Below are positions 25,827 through 34,505 of a stretch of DNA of 64,000 bases, one piece after another (the first letter of the stretch is position 1; each line of letters starts with the position of its first letter). The notes below the pieces were generated by a model. That model worked only from the letters and a program-made list of their open reading frames with translations, had not been told where the DNA came from and ran no database searches. The DNA is taken from NCBI RefSeq assembly GCF_001613205.1, contig NZ_BDBX01000004.1, positions 485,109 to 549,108 on the forward strand, given 5' to 3'. Position numbers and translations under genes: made by a program. Source of the DNA: Nocardia sienata NBRC 100364. Its GTDB lineage: Bacteria > Actinomycetota > Actinomycetes > Mycobacteriales > Mycobacteriaceae.

Positions 25827-26402
25827 ATGAGTGTCAGTCTCGCCAAGGGCGGAAATGTCTCGCTGTCGAAGCAGGCGCCGAACCTGACCGCGGTGGCGGT
25901 CGGTCTGGGCTGGGATGTGCGGTCGACCACGGGCGCCGATTTCGATCTGGATGCCAGCGCCATCGCGACGGGCCCGGAGCAGAAAGTAGTGTCCGACCAG
26001 CACTTCGTGTTCTACAACAACCTGCGTTCCCCCGAAGGCAGTATCGAGCACACCGGTGACAACCTCACCGGTGCGGGCGAAGGCGACGACGAGGTGATCA
26101 ATGTCGATCTCGCGGCCACCCCGCCGACGATCACCAATATCTTCTTCCCTGTGTCCATCCACGACGCCGATGCCCGGCAGCAATCGTTCGGCCAGGTGCG
26201 CAACGCGTTCATCCGGGTGGTGGACCGGGCCAACGGGACGGAACTGGCGCGCTACGACCTGTCCGAGGACGCTTCCACCGAAACAGCGATGGTGTTCGGC
26301 GAGTTGTACCGCCACGGTGCCGAGTGGAAGTTCCGCGCCATCGGGCAGGGTTACGCCTCCGGACTCGCCGGGATCGCCCGCGACTACGGCGTCAACGTCT
26401 GA
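25827..26402 (+). CDS. TerD-family stress protein
   Basis: A 191-residue TerD-domain protein (tellurium resistance / general stress family). It starts VSLAKGGNVSLSKQAPNLTA and has GLGWDVRSTTGADFDLDASA with the Asp cluster that binds calcium in TerD, then FVFYNNLRSPEGSIEHTGDN and GEGDDEVINVDL. The ATG at 25827 follows an AGGAGAA site. TerD proteins act in the cytoplasm, often at membranes, and their biochemical role is unresolved. Confidence 0.9.
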   Translation: MSVSLAKGGNVSLSKQAPNLTAVAVGLGWDVRSTTGADFDLDASAIATGPEQKVVSDQHFVFYNNLRSPEGSIEHTGDNLTGAGEGDDEVINVDLAATPPTITNIFFPVSIHDADARQQSFGQVRNAFIRVVDRANGTELARYDLSEDASTETAMVFGELYRHGAEWKFRAIGQGYASGLAGIARDYGVNV

Positions 26403-26455
26403 CATCCGGCGCCACCGATTCCACGGTTCACCCATTCCCTGAACGAAGAGAGTTC

Positions 26456-26545
26456 ATGAGACGCGCATCGCGCAAGAATCGGCGCCCCGGCGCGCGCCGG
26501 GGCGAGGAGCCTCCCCGACACCGGACCGGGACGCGACAATGCTGA
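26456..26545 (+). CDS. Arg-rich leader ORF overlapping the next gene
   Basis: A 29-residue frame (MRRASRKNRRPGARRG onward) with an AAGAGAG site at a fair distance. Its last codons overlap the ATG of the CBS transporter gene at 26539, which itself has no ribosome-binding site. It may serve for translational coupling rather than encode a functional protein. Confidence 0.35.
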   Translation: MRRASRKNRRPGARRGEEPPRHRTGTRQC

Positions 26546-27903
26546 CCGCACTGAACATCGCCCTCGGTATCCTCGTCGTCTTGCTCATCACGGCGGCGAC
26601 AGGTTATTTCGTCGCCCAGGAATTCGCGTTCATGGCCGTGGACCGGTCGCGGTTGAGAGCCGGTGCCGCGGCCGGCGACCGGGCCGCCGGCCGGGCGCTG
26701 CGGGTCACCCGGCGCACGTCGTTCATGCTTTCGGGCGCCCAACTCGGGATCACGGTGACGGGGCTGCTGGTCGGCTATGTCGCCGAACCGCTCATCGGCC
26801 GGGGGCTCGGGGATCTGCTGGGCGGTGCCGGGGTGCCGGTCGCCGTGGGGGTCGGCATCGGGGCAGTGCTGGCCATCGCGTTCTCCACCGTGGTGCAGAT
26901 GCTGTTCGGGGAACTGGTACCGAAGAACCTCGCCATCGCCCGGCCCGAGCCCGTCGCCCGCCGGCTCGCGGCCTCGACGACGCTGTACCTGAAAGTGTTC
27001 GGATGGCTGATCCGGTTGTTCGACCAGTCCTCGAACCTGCTGCTGCGCGCTCTGCGTATCGAACCGGTGCACGATGTAGAGCATTCGGCCACCCCCCGCG
27101 ACCTCGAGCACATCGTCGCGGCATCCCGTGATTCCGGGGAACTTCCCGCCGAATTGTCCACGCTGCTCGACCGTATCCTCGACTTCCCGACCAGCACCGC
27201 CGAACACGCCATGATCCCCCGGGCGCGGGTCGACACGGTGCACATCGATGATCCGGTGCGCGAGGTCCTCACCCGGATGCGCACGGGCCATACGCGCTAC
27301 CCGGTCGTCGGTGATTCCAGCGACGACCTGCGCGGGGTGATCCATCTGCACGACCTCCTCGACGGCGCACCCGCCGGTACCGCGCAGACCTGTTTGCGCC
27401 CCGCGGTCCTGGTCCCGGCATCGCTGCCACTGCCCGAGCTGGTGGACCGGCTCGGCGTCGCCCGTGAGGAGATGGCGCTCGTCGTCGACGAATACGGTGG
27501 TTTCGCCGGGATCGTCACCGTCGAGGACATCGCCGAGGAACTCGTCGGCGAAATCGCCGACGAACACGACCCCGGCACCGCCGGCGATATCGTCGCCGAG
27601 GGCGAGGGCTGGCTGCTGCGCGGCGATATCCACCTCGACGAGGTCGAACGTCTCCTCGAATGCACTCTGCCCAGCGGCGATCACGAGACCCTCGCCGGCC
27701 TGATGATCAGGGTGTTCGGTGGACTACCCGAGGCCGGCGATCAGATCCGTGTCCCGTTGCCGGCCGAGCCGGCCGACTATCTCAGCGACCCGCCACGGCC
27801 GGCCCGCATCCTGGTCGCCGAGGTGCGCCGCGTCGACAAGCACGTGCCCGCGTCGGTGTTCGTCACTGTGCGGCCCGAATCGGAGGCCACCGCAGATGAG
27901 TAA
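26539..27903 (+). CDS. HlyC/CorC-type membrane transporter with CBS pair (1)
   Basis: A 454-residue CNNM/CorC family protein. Three to four N-terminal transmembrane helices (DUF21, about 1-190) include YFVAQEFAFMAVDRSRL and FGELVPKNLAIARPEP. A CBS pair (about 210-340) and a C-terminal CorC/HlyC transporter-associated domain (about 355-440, GEGWLLRGDIHLDEVERLL) follow. Relatives such as MpfA take part in magnesium efflux or homeostasis. It overlaps a paralogue by 8 bp, so the two form an operon. Confidence 0.85.
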   Translation: MLTALNIALGILVVLLITAATGYFVAQEFAFMAVDRSRLRAGAAAGDRAAGRALRVTRRTSFMLSGAQLGITVTGLLVGYVAEPLIGRGLGDLLGGAGVPVAVGVGIGAVLAIAFSTVVQMLFGELVPKNLAIARPEPVARRLAASTTLYLKVFGWLIRLFDQSSNLLLRALRIEPVHDVEHSATPRDLEHIVAASRDSGELPAELSTLLDRILDFPTSTAEHAMIPRARVDTVHIDDPVREVLTRMRTGHTRYPVVGDSSDDLRGVIHLHDLLDGAPAGTAQTCLRPAVLVPASLPLPELVDRLGVAREEMALVVDEYGGFAGIVTVEDIAEELVGEIADEHDPGTAGDIVAEGEGWLLRGDIHLDEVERLLECTLPSGDHETLAGLMIRVFGGLPEAGDQIRVPLPAEPADYLSDPPRPARILVAEVRRVDKHVPASVFVTVRPESEATADE

Positions 27904-29074
27904 CCCCTGGATCGTCGCGGCGGTGACGGTGGGGTTGATCGCGGCGAGCGCGTTCTTCGTCGCGGTCGAGTTCGCGCTCATCGCCGCCCGGCGGCACCGG
28001 CTCGAGGACGCCGCGGCGAGCAGTACGGCCGCACGCGCGGCGCTGCGCAGTTCCGCGGAACTGTCGGTGCTGCTGGCCGGGTCGCAGCTCGGCATCACCG
28101 TGTGCACCCTGGCGCTGGGCGCGATCACCAAACCCGCGGTGCACCACTGGCTGACCCCGCTGTTCGAAGATCTCGGCGCGCCGGCCTGGGGCGCCGACAT
28201 CATCGGCTTCGTCCTCGCGCTCATCGTGGTGACGTTCCTGCATCTGGTGGTCGGTGAGATGGCGCCCAAATCGTGGGCGATCGCGCATCCGGAGAAATCG
28301 GCCACTATCCTGGCCGTCCCGATGCGCGTGTTCATGTGGTTCACCCGCCCGCTGCTCACCGCGCTGAACAGCACCGCCAACCGGTGCCTGCGCGCCGTCG
28401 GCGTGACCCCGGTGGACGAAGTCGACGCCGGTCAGGATCCCGCCGCGCTGCGCCACCTCGTCGAACACTCCGCGACCGTGGGCACCCTCGACGAGCGCTA
28501 CCACGGCAATCTCATCAGTGCTCTGGAACTGGAACAGCTCACGGTCGCCGATATCGTCCGGCCCGACGCCCACCTCAGCACGGTCGGTCCGGACGCCGGG
28601 CCGGAGACCATCCAGGCGATCTCGCGCGAGTCCGGACATCTGCGCCTGCTGGTTCGCGAGGGCGCCCGGATCGACGGGGTCCTGCACGTTCGCGACAGCC
28701 TGCAGGCCGAGCCGGGCACTACCGCGCGACGGCTGATCCGTCCGGTCCTGACCCTGACCACCACGACAAAGGTGTACGAGGCGCTGCGCACCATGCGGGA
28801 GACCCGCAGCCACCTGGCCGTCGTCACCGCGGCCGGCCGCGCGGACCCGATCGGCCTGATCACCATCACCGACGTCCTGCAACGCCTGCTGCCCCGGCCG
28901 GTCACGGAAACGCCGCCCCGGACCGCAACACCGCGGCGCACGGACAGCGAACCGGTGCCGCCCGCGGCCGCCGCCGACGATACGGGCGGCGAACGGCACT
29001 GCGATGGAACCCGGGATATCAACGGGCCCAATGATTCCGCGGACGACCGTTTCGAACGTCACGACCAGATATGA
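27896..29074 (+). CDS. HlyC/CorC-type membrane transporter with CBS pair (2)
   Basis: A 392-residue paralogue of the preceding gene. It has the DUF21 membrane part (FFVAVEFALIAARRHRLEDA, VVGEMAPKSWAIAHPEKS) and a CBS region (about 200-335), but ends in a disordered Pro/Thr/Asp-rich tail and lacks the C-terminal HlyC domain. The ATG at 27896 lies within the end of the upstream gene. The pair may act as a heteromeric transporter. Confidence 0.83.
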   Translation: MSNPWIVAAVTVGLIAASAFFVAVEFALIAARRHRLEDAAASSTAARAALRSSAELSVLLAGSQLGITVCTLALGAITKPAVHHWLTPLFEDLGAPAWGADIIGFVLALIVVTFLHLVVGEMAPKSWAIAHPEKSATILAVPMRVFMWFTRPLLTALNSTANRCLRAVGVTPVDEVDAGQDPAALRHLVEHSATVGTLDERYHGNLISALELEQLTVADIVRPDAHLSTVGPDAGPETIQAISRESGHLRLLVREGARIDGVLHVRDSLQAEPGTTARRLIRPVLTLTTTTKVYEALRTMRETRSHLAVVTAAGRADPIGLITITDVLQRLLPRPVTETPPRTATPRRTDSEPVPPAAAADDTGGERHCDGTRDINGPNDSADDRFERHDQI

Positions 29075-29148
29075 GATCGTGGAAGCCGCCCCCGGTTCGG
29101 GCACCGCGCCCACACCTGCGGGGGCGGTCGCTATCGAGGAGGACCACG

Positions 29149-29622
29149 ATGACCACCGGAGCATACGACCCCCGATTCACCGCGGCCGCCGGGATCACCC
29201 CGGGAGGCCTGGGCAAACGCGCCGCGGCCCGATTCATCGACTGGATCGTCGCGGCGATCATCGGCGGAATCTTCTTCTGGTTGCTGGACAAGACCGCCCA
29301 CACCCCCGGCTGGGTGTCGATCCTGCCCGGGGCCGGATTCGCCTTCCTGTACTTCCTCGGGTTCGAGGTGATCTCCGGCTCCACCCCCGGTAAGAAGTTG
29401 CTCGGCCTGCACGTCAACGGATCCGGTGGGGCGGCGAAGCCCAGCATCAAGGAATCCGCCCTGCGCAACGCCTATATGCTGCTCAACCTGGTGCCCTGTA
29501 TCGGCGGTGTCCTCTGGTTCTTCGCCGCGCTCGGTATCGCCGTCACGGTCGGTACCAGCTCGACCAAACAGGGCTGGCACGACCGGGTGGCCGACGGGAC
29601 CCAGGTGGTCGAGACTCCCTAG
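29149..29622 (+). CDS. RDD-family membrane protein
   Basis: A 157-residue RDD protein: three hydrophobic segments with the name-giving motif in AARFIDWIVAAIIGGIFF and the conserved GKKLLGLHV loop. The C-terminal GWHDRVADGTQVV is typical. The ATG at 29149 is preceded by GAGGAGGACC. Function is unknown, with transport roles suggested for some members. A 16-bp perfect hairpin follows 60 bp downstream. Confidence 0.87.
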   Translation: MTTGAYDPRFTAAAGITPGGLGKRAAARFIDWIVAAIIGGIFFWLLDKTAHTPGWVSILPGAGFAFLYFLGFEVISGSTPGKKLLGLHVNGSGGAAKPSIKESALRNAYMLLNLVPCIGGVLWFFAALGIAVTVGTSSTKQGWHDRVADGTQVVETP

Positions 29623-29683
29623 CGCCTGCCACCGCCGGGGCGGTACGCCGCGCCTCGCGGATCATCCGCAGTGCCACGCGTAG

Positions 29684-29720
29684 GTGCCCGAATCGCCGGT
29701 CTGGCCGGCGATTCGGGCAC
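29684..29720 (+). terminator. Perfect 16-bp hairpin
   Basis: Arms GTGCCCGAATCGCCGG and its exact complement enclose a 5-base loop (TCTGG). It lies about 60 bp after the RDD gene and ends well before the converging SnoaL-like gene. It is the strongest simple hairpin seen in the window. There is no T-tract, as is usual in GC-rich actinobacteria. Confidence 0.75.
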
Positions 29721-29829
29721 CGGATACCTCTCGAAAGGATGGAACAGCGCAGCGCCGCCCGATGCGACCGAGTTCATGAACGGTCGACTCGGTCTCGGTC
29801 TCGGTCGCGGCGGGGGCCTTCGTCCGGGC

Positions 29830-30195
29830 TCAGGGGGCCGGCGCGACGAACTCCGGCTGGTCGAGTACGCGCAGCCAACTGCCATCGGGCTGGCGCCGGA
29901 CAACCTGAGCACGCGCACCGGTACCGTCCTTCGGCGGCGTCGAGGTCAATGCGAGGTCGCCGCTGATGAGCGTCGGCAGCGGCTCTTCCGGTTCGAACCG
30001 GGGTCCGCCGGCCAGCACCTTCTCCCACAGTGCGCGGATCGCCGCCCGTCCCACGGTCCGGCTGCCGGGCGGGTAGGCCAGCACGGCGTCCTCTTCGTAG
30101 AGTTCGGCGACTCCCGCCGCGTCACCGGCATTGGATCGTTCGACGAACAGGCGCGTGATGTCTTCGGGCCGCAGCGCCTTCTCGTACTCGGGCAT
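29830..30195 (-). CDS. SnoaL-like / NTF2-fold protein
   Basis: A 121-residue NTF2-like alpha+beta barrel protein. Features are DITRLFVERSNAGDAAGVAE, LYEEDAVLAYPPG and IRALWEKVLAGGPRFEPEEP, typical of the SnoaL-like/DUF4440 group. These serve as isomerases, hydrolases or stand-alone ligand binders. It is divergent from a LysR regulator that may control it. Confidence 0.8.
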   Translation of the reverse strand: MPEYEKALRPEDITRLFVERSNAGDAAGVAELYEEDAVLAYPPGSRTVGRAAIRALWEKVLAGGPRFEPEEPLPTLISGDLALTSTPPKDGTGARAQVVRRQPDGSWLRVLDQPEFVAPAP

Positions 30196-30282
30196 CGATT
30201 TCCTCCTGGGGTTTTCGAATTCGACGCGTTCCAGCCTGGTCGCACCCCGGTCAGAAGTCCAACAGATGGTTCTTATGAAAGC

Positions 30283-30288
30283 TAGAAT
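30283..30288 (+). promoter_or_regulatory. -10 box of the LysR gene
   Basis: TAGAAT ends 8 bases before the ATG at 30297. There is no ribosome-binding site, so the mRNA is likely leaderless. Confidence 0.55.
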
Positions 30289-30296
30289 CCTCAGTT

Positions 30297-31208
30297 ATGG
30301 AACTGAGGCAGCTGGAATACTTCGTCGCGGTCGCGGAAGAGCAGAACTTCACCCGGGCGGCGCAGCGGGTGCACATCAGCCAGTCCGGTGTCAGCGCCCA
30401 GATCCGCGCACTGGAGAAAGAACTCGGCGCCGAACTGTTCGACCGCTCGGCACGTACCGCCACCCTGACCGTCGCGGGTAAGGCCGCTCTCGAACACGCA
30501 CGCACCGCCCTCCATGCCGCCGAAGCCGTCACCCAGGCGGTCGGTGAGGTCACCGACCTGATCAGGGGCACACTCACCGTGGGTATGGTCGTCGGCTGCA
30601 CCGTGACACCGTTGTTCGAGGCACTCGCCGATTTCCACCGCACACATCCCGGTGTCGAGATCTCCTTGCTCGAGGACAACTCCGACCGGCTCGCCGAGGC
30701 CGTGCGGACCGGTGCACTGGATGTGGCTCTCATCGGTACGGCGACCGCCGAACCCGACGGACTGAAAGCATTCACCCTCATCCGGGAGCAGCTCGTCGCG
30801 GCGGTCCCCACCGGACACCCGCTGGCGGCGCGGCAGCGGATCACCCTCGCCGAGCTGTGCGCCCACCCCCTCGTGTGCATGCCCCCGGGTACCGGTGTAC
30901 GCACCGTGCTCGACCGCGCCTGCGCCGGCCAGAACCTCCGCCCGGTGGTCGCGCTCCAGGCCGGCGCGGCCGACGCCATCGCCGATCTCGCCGCGCGCGG
31001 ACTCGCGGTCGCCGTGCTCAGCGAATCCATGGCCGCGGCCTACCGCGACCGGCTCGTCACCCTCGCCCTGGAGGACGCCGAGACCCCCGCGTTCCTCGCG
31101 CTGATCTGGAAGGACACCGGCCGCCCCGCGGTCCGTGAACTACTCGTCCACAGCCGGCGAGCGTTCCATCGGGCCGGGCTCGGCGAGGGCCACGACAGCG
31201 CTCGGTAG
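30297..31208 (+). CDS. LysR-family regulator
   Basis: A 303-residue LysR regulator. The winged helix-turn-helix starts MELRQLEYFVAVAEEQNFTR with HISQSGVSAQIRALEKELGA as recognition region, followed by a substrate-binding domain (about 90-290). It is 100 bp from, and divergent to, the SnoaL-like gene, the usual LysR arrangement. The effector is unknown. Confidence 0.88.
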   Translation: MELRQLEYFVAVAEEQNFTRAAQRVHISQSGVSAQIRALEKELGAELFDRSARTATLTVAGKAALEHARTALHAAEAVTQAVGEVTDLIRGTLTVGMVVGCTVTPLFEALADFHRTHPGVEISLLEDNSDRLAEAVRTGALDVALIGTATAEPDGLKAFTLIREQLVAAVPTGHPLAARQRITLAELCAHPLVCMPPGTGVRTVLDRACAGQNLRPVVALQAGAADAIADLAARGLAVAVLSESMAAAYRDRLVTLALEDAETPAFLALIWKDTGRPAVRELLVHSRRAFHRAGLGEGHDSAR

Positions 31209-31401
31209 CGCGTACACGCGGTGGTCACGGCCGATACGCCGAGCGCCCGACCCGGGCGGACGACCGCGTGTCGGCCCACCGCGGCGCCCGTGTCGACTCC
31301 TATCCTGGGCTCGACGGGCGTCATGGGTGGTGGTCGTGCACGTCGAGGACACGCAGTGCCAGGCGGGAGATCGGCAACCTCGGGACGAAGGGCGGAGTGC
31401 G

Positions 31402-32322
31402 ATGCACGCGAAGTCCGCGGCGAGCTACATCGTGGTGGGTATCGACGAATCCGGCACCTCGCTGGCGGCTGCCAAATGGGCCGCGAGACTCGCCGACAAA
31501 CTTGCCCTACCCCTGCGTCTGGTGCACTCGTCCCCCGCGCCGGGCCCGATGCCCGAGATCGCGCTCGACCCGGCCGAGCTGGCCGAACGACACGAGGTCT
31601 ACCGCACCGAACTGCTGGCCACGGTCGAGTCCGCGCTGCGGGACTGGGCACCCGATGTCACGCTGATATCGGTCGCGGATGCCGAAGCCCCCGCCGCGGG
31701 ACTGCTCCGGGCCGCCGAAGACGCCGCGTTGATCGTGCTCGGCGCCACCGGCGCCGGCATGGTGGAGCGCTGGCTGCTGGGATCGACGGCGCTCCGGGTG
31801 GTCGGCAGCGCGCGATGCCCGGTGGCCGTATGGCGCGGTGACAGCGCGCATATCGCGCCCGACGATCGCCCGATCGTGGTGGGCGCCGACGGGAGCCCAT
31901 CGTCGGCCGGAGCGACCCGGCTGGCCTTCGAATGGGCACGACTGTTCTCGGTCCCGGTCACCGCGGTACGGGTGTGGTCCGACAGCACCGCGGTCGGGGA
32001 CGCCGTCCCCACGGCGCTGTCACTTCTGGGACCGACGGCGATGGTGATCGACTGGGACCTGATCGCCCGCTCCGAGGCGGAGACACTGTCGACCATCATC
32101 GCGCCGTACCGAAGTGACTTCCCCGACGTGGAAGTCCAGGAGCGGTCCCGGCGCGGTTCAGCGGCGCGCGAACTGCTGCACGCGCTCGACGATGCGCAGT
32201 TGGCGATCGTGGGCAGCAAGGGCTGGGGGCGATTCCGCAGCGCGCTGCTGGGATCCACCAGCCAGAATCTGCTGCACCGCGCCGACCGTCCGATCGTCGT
32301 CTACCGCGACCCCGAAACCTGA
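31402..32322 (+). CDS. Tandem universal stress protein
   Basis: A 306-residue protein with two UspA domains. Domain 1 begins YIVVGIDESGTS and carries the nucleotide-binding motif VLGATGAG with GSTALRVVGSARCPV. Domain 2 starts IVVGADGSPSS and ends with IVGSKGWGRFRSALLGSTSQ and the RPIVV strand. Both copies keep the G-x2-G-x9-G(S/T) ATP-binding pattern. Such proteins respond to hypoxia or stress in actinobacteria. Confidence 0.88.
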   Translation: MHAKSAASYIVVGIDESGTSLAAAKWAARLADKLALPLRLVHSSPAPGPMPEIALDPAELAERHEVYRTELLATVESALRDWAPDVTLISVADAEAPAAGLLRAAEDAALIVLGATGAGMVERWLLGSTALRVVGSARCPVAVWRGDSAHIAPDDRPIVVGADGSPSSAGATRLAFEWARLFSVPVTAVRVWSDSTAVGDAVPTALSLLGPTAMVIDWDLIARSEAETLSTIIAPYRSDFPDVEVQERSRRGSAARELLHALDDAQLAIVGSKGWGRFRSALLGSTSQNLLHRADRPIVVYRDPET

Positions 32323-32530
32323 GCGCGGGTCCGGCGCCCGTTCGCCTCACCGGTACCGAGGACGCTGTGGGTACAGCGACCGAAGAGCGCGACACCACCC
32401 CTGGCGATTTCGAGATATTCTGCGCCGGAAGAAGGTTCACCGACTCACAGGCCGGCCCGCGGGCCGCGGACCGGCAACGCATCGGTTACGCTCGAGGCGG
32501 TTCTGCCGTCGGTGATATGGGGTGTGCCGG

Positions 32531-33004
32531 ATGGACTCGTCTGCGGTCGCGGCGGCGGCCGGCGTAGCGACAGCGCTCATCGCTCTCGTCGCCGCGGTGC
32601 TTGTCGTGTGGCAGGTGGTCGAGATGCGGAAAACCACCTACGCCAGTGCGTTCAAGGCTGTCTACGACATGCTGCAGGACGAATCGCTGCGCGAGGACCG
32701 TCGTTTCGTGATGCGCCACCTACGGTTTCGGGAGTTCGCCGCGTGGTCGGACGAGGATATCCAGCGCGCCGAAAGAGTGTGTCACAGCTACGACTGCGTG
32801 GGCATCATGTGCCGGAGCGGTTTCATACCGCCGGATGTCGTGGCCGACTCCTGGGGTGATTCGCTGCGGACGTGCTGGAATGTGCTGCGACCTCTCGTGG
32901 AGAAGTACCGTGCGGATCGCAACGCACCGGAACTGTGGGACGACTTCCAATGGCTCGCCCGGCGAGCCGTCGAGATCAGGCGCCCGATATCCGCCGGCCG
33001 CTGA
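32531..33004 (+). CDS. Single-pass membrane protein, DUF4760-like
   Basis: A 157-residue protein with one N-terminal transmembrane helix (about 8-30, GVATALIALVAAVLVVWQVV) and a soluble helical domain with aromatic and Arg-rich segments such as RFVMRHLRFREFAAWSDEDI. The pattern resembles DUF4760. The start could be the GTG at 32522 instead of ATG 32531. No catalytic motif is visible. Confidence 0.6.
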   Translation: MDSSAVAAAAGVATALIALVAAVLVVWQVVEMRKTTYASAFKAVYDMLQDESLREDRRFVMRHLRFREFAAWSDEDIQRAERVCHSYDCVGIMCRSGFIPPDVVADSWGDSLRTCWNVLRPLVEKYRADRNAPELWDDFQWLARRAVEIRRPISAGR

Positions 33005-33037
33005 CGGTGCGCGGCGGCCGGCGGATACGTCCTCCGA

Positions 33038-34294
33038 TCAGGGCACGACGACCGGTTCGGTGAGCGGCGGCGGGTCGTCGGCCCAGCGGTGACCGGTTTC
33101 GCGCGGGGTCACGCCCTGCTCCGCCCACGCCGCCAGCAGCGAGGCGACCTTGCTGTGCATGATGGTGCGGAGCCGGTCGAAGGAATTCTCCGGCGTATCG
33201 TCGACCTGGCCGAGCAGCAGCCACCACGCCCAGGCCACGGCCCCGGCGTTCGCGACGAAGTCCGGCAGCACCGGGACACCGCGGGCGGCGAGCATCGCCT
33301 CCGCTTCCGGGGTGGTGGCCGCGTTCGCGGCCTCGACGACGATCCGCGCCCGGACATCGAAGGAGTTGTCCGGCGTGATCGCATACGAGATCGCCGCCGG
33401 CACCAGGATGTCGACATCGGCGGCCAGGATCGTGGTCCGCGGCAGCTGCTCGACGCCCGCCGGCAACCGGGAGCGATCGATCTCGCCGTACCCGTTGCGC
33501 AGGGCCAGCAGCGCCGGAATGTCCAGCCCATCGGCGCAGTGCAGGGTACCGGCGGCGTCGGCCACGGTGGTGACCTTCATCCCGGCCTCGTGCAGGTAGT
33601 AGGCGGCCGCCCCGCCCATGGTGCCCACACCCTGGATCGCGACCGTGGTCTCGGCGGGCACCTGCCCCCACCAGACCGCGGCGGCGAGGCAGGCGTGCGC
33701 GACACCGTAGCCACCGATCACATCGCCCAGCAGGAATCCGCCCTCGACCGCCGCGTTCAGGCCGCGGCGCACCCGTTCCAGGGTCGCGGCGGGATCGGGG
33801 GCCCGGCGGATCGCGGCGTGGTAGCTCTGGCCCAGACCGAGTCTTTCGAAGACCTCGTCGATCAGGTGCTGCGGAACCCCCAGATCCTCGGCGGTCACCC
33901 AGTGCGCATCGATCCACGGGCGCATGGCCTCGCAGAACCGTTCCAATACTTCTACGGCGCGCGGATCCTTGGGGTCGAAATCGATCCCGCCCTTGGCTCC
34001 CCCGATGGGCAGATCGAATGTCGCGGTCTTGTTGGCCATACCGCGGGCCAGATCCTCGACCTCGCTCACCGTACAGCCGGCCCGCATTCGGGTGCCGCCG
34101 GTGGCCAGGCCACCGCGCAGGGTGTGCACCACGAGGTAACCGACCGCGCCCGTCTGAGAATCCGTCCAGTGCAAGCGCATATACGGCTCGCAGCGACGGA
34201 CCGCGGGGGTGAGGGCCACTGCCGCCGGGACGGCCGGAACTGTCTGCGCGGTAATCTGCGCGGCGCCCCCCGCCGGGTCCTGCATCGTCGTCAC
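33038..34294 (-). CDS. Glu/Leu/Phe/Val dehydrogenase
   Basis: A 418-residue amino-acid dehydrogenase. The dimerisation and catalytic domain has GGLATGGTRMRAGCTVSEVE, LARGMANKTATFDLPIGGAK (catalytic Lys in MANKTA, substrate loop GGAKGG) and TAEDLGV. The NAD-binding domain has AIQGVGTMGGAAAYYL. It deaminates an amino acid to the 2-oxoacid and ammonia; which one is unclear. The GTG at 34294 is chosen since AGGAGG lies 9 bases upstream; an ATG three codons later is the alternative. It is divergent from a LysR regulator. Confidence 0.87.
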   Translation of the reverse strand: MTTMQDPAGGAAQITAQTVPAVPAAVALTPAVRRCEPYMRLHWTDSQTGAVGYLVVHTLRGGLATGGTRMRAGCTVSEVEDLARGMANKTATFDLPIGGAKGGIDFDPKDPRAVEVLERFCEAMRPWIDAHWVTAEDLGVPQHLIDEVFERLGLGQSYHAAIRRAPDPAATLERVRRGLNAAVEGGFLLGDVIGGYGVAHACLAAAVWWGQVPAETTVAIQGVGTMGGAAAYYLHEAGMKVTTVADAAGTLHCADGLDIPALLALRNGYGEIDRSRLPAGVEQLPRTTILAADVDILVPAAISYAITPDNSFDVRARIVVEAANAATTPEAEAMLAARGVPVLPDFVANAGAVAWAWWLLLGQVDDTPENSFDRLRTIMHSKVASLLAAWAEQGVTPRETGHRWADDPPPLTEPVVVP

Positions 34295-34473
34295 GACGAA
34301 CCACCTCCTCTTCGTGTTCGTGCCCGGATACACCATCACCCACGGAGAAGCGCCGGGTGCGTAATCCCCTGTCCGGACCACGTCGTCCCCGGCCGATGGC
34401 TCGATTCCGGTGCCACCAGCCTGCATTCGAGCCTGCGCGTTCGTCTATTTACGGTTCGTTCACGGCGGTGTTC

Positions 34474-34492
34474 AGCGTTGCTGCACAACGCT
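34474..34492 (+). promoter_or_regulatory. 19-bp palindrome before the LysR gene
   Basis: Perfect 7-bp arms (AGCGTTG and CAACGCT) around CTGCA. It lies just upstream of and touching the -10 of the LysR gene at 34506, so binding there would repress that gene and could act on the divergent dehydrogenase. Confidence 0.55.
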
Positions 34493-34498
34493 TAGGCT
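34493..34498 (+). promoter_or_regulatory. -10 box of the second LysR gene
   Basis: TAGGCT ends 7 bases before the ATG at 34506, with no ribosome-binding site. The box is adjacent to the palindrome. Confidence 0.45.
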
Positions 34499-34505
34499 CG
34501 AAACC

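Noticed and set aside
26428..27684. 418-residue minus-strand frame
   Set aside because: Antisense of the CBS transporter gene, His/Asp/Gln-rich composition of a shadow frame.
32976..34343. 455-residue minus-strand frame
   Set aside because: Arg/Gly-rich frame-shifted shadow of the amino-acid dehydrogenase on the same strand.
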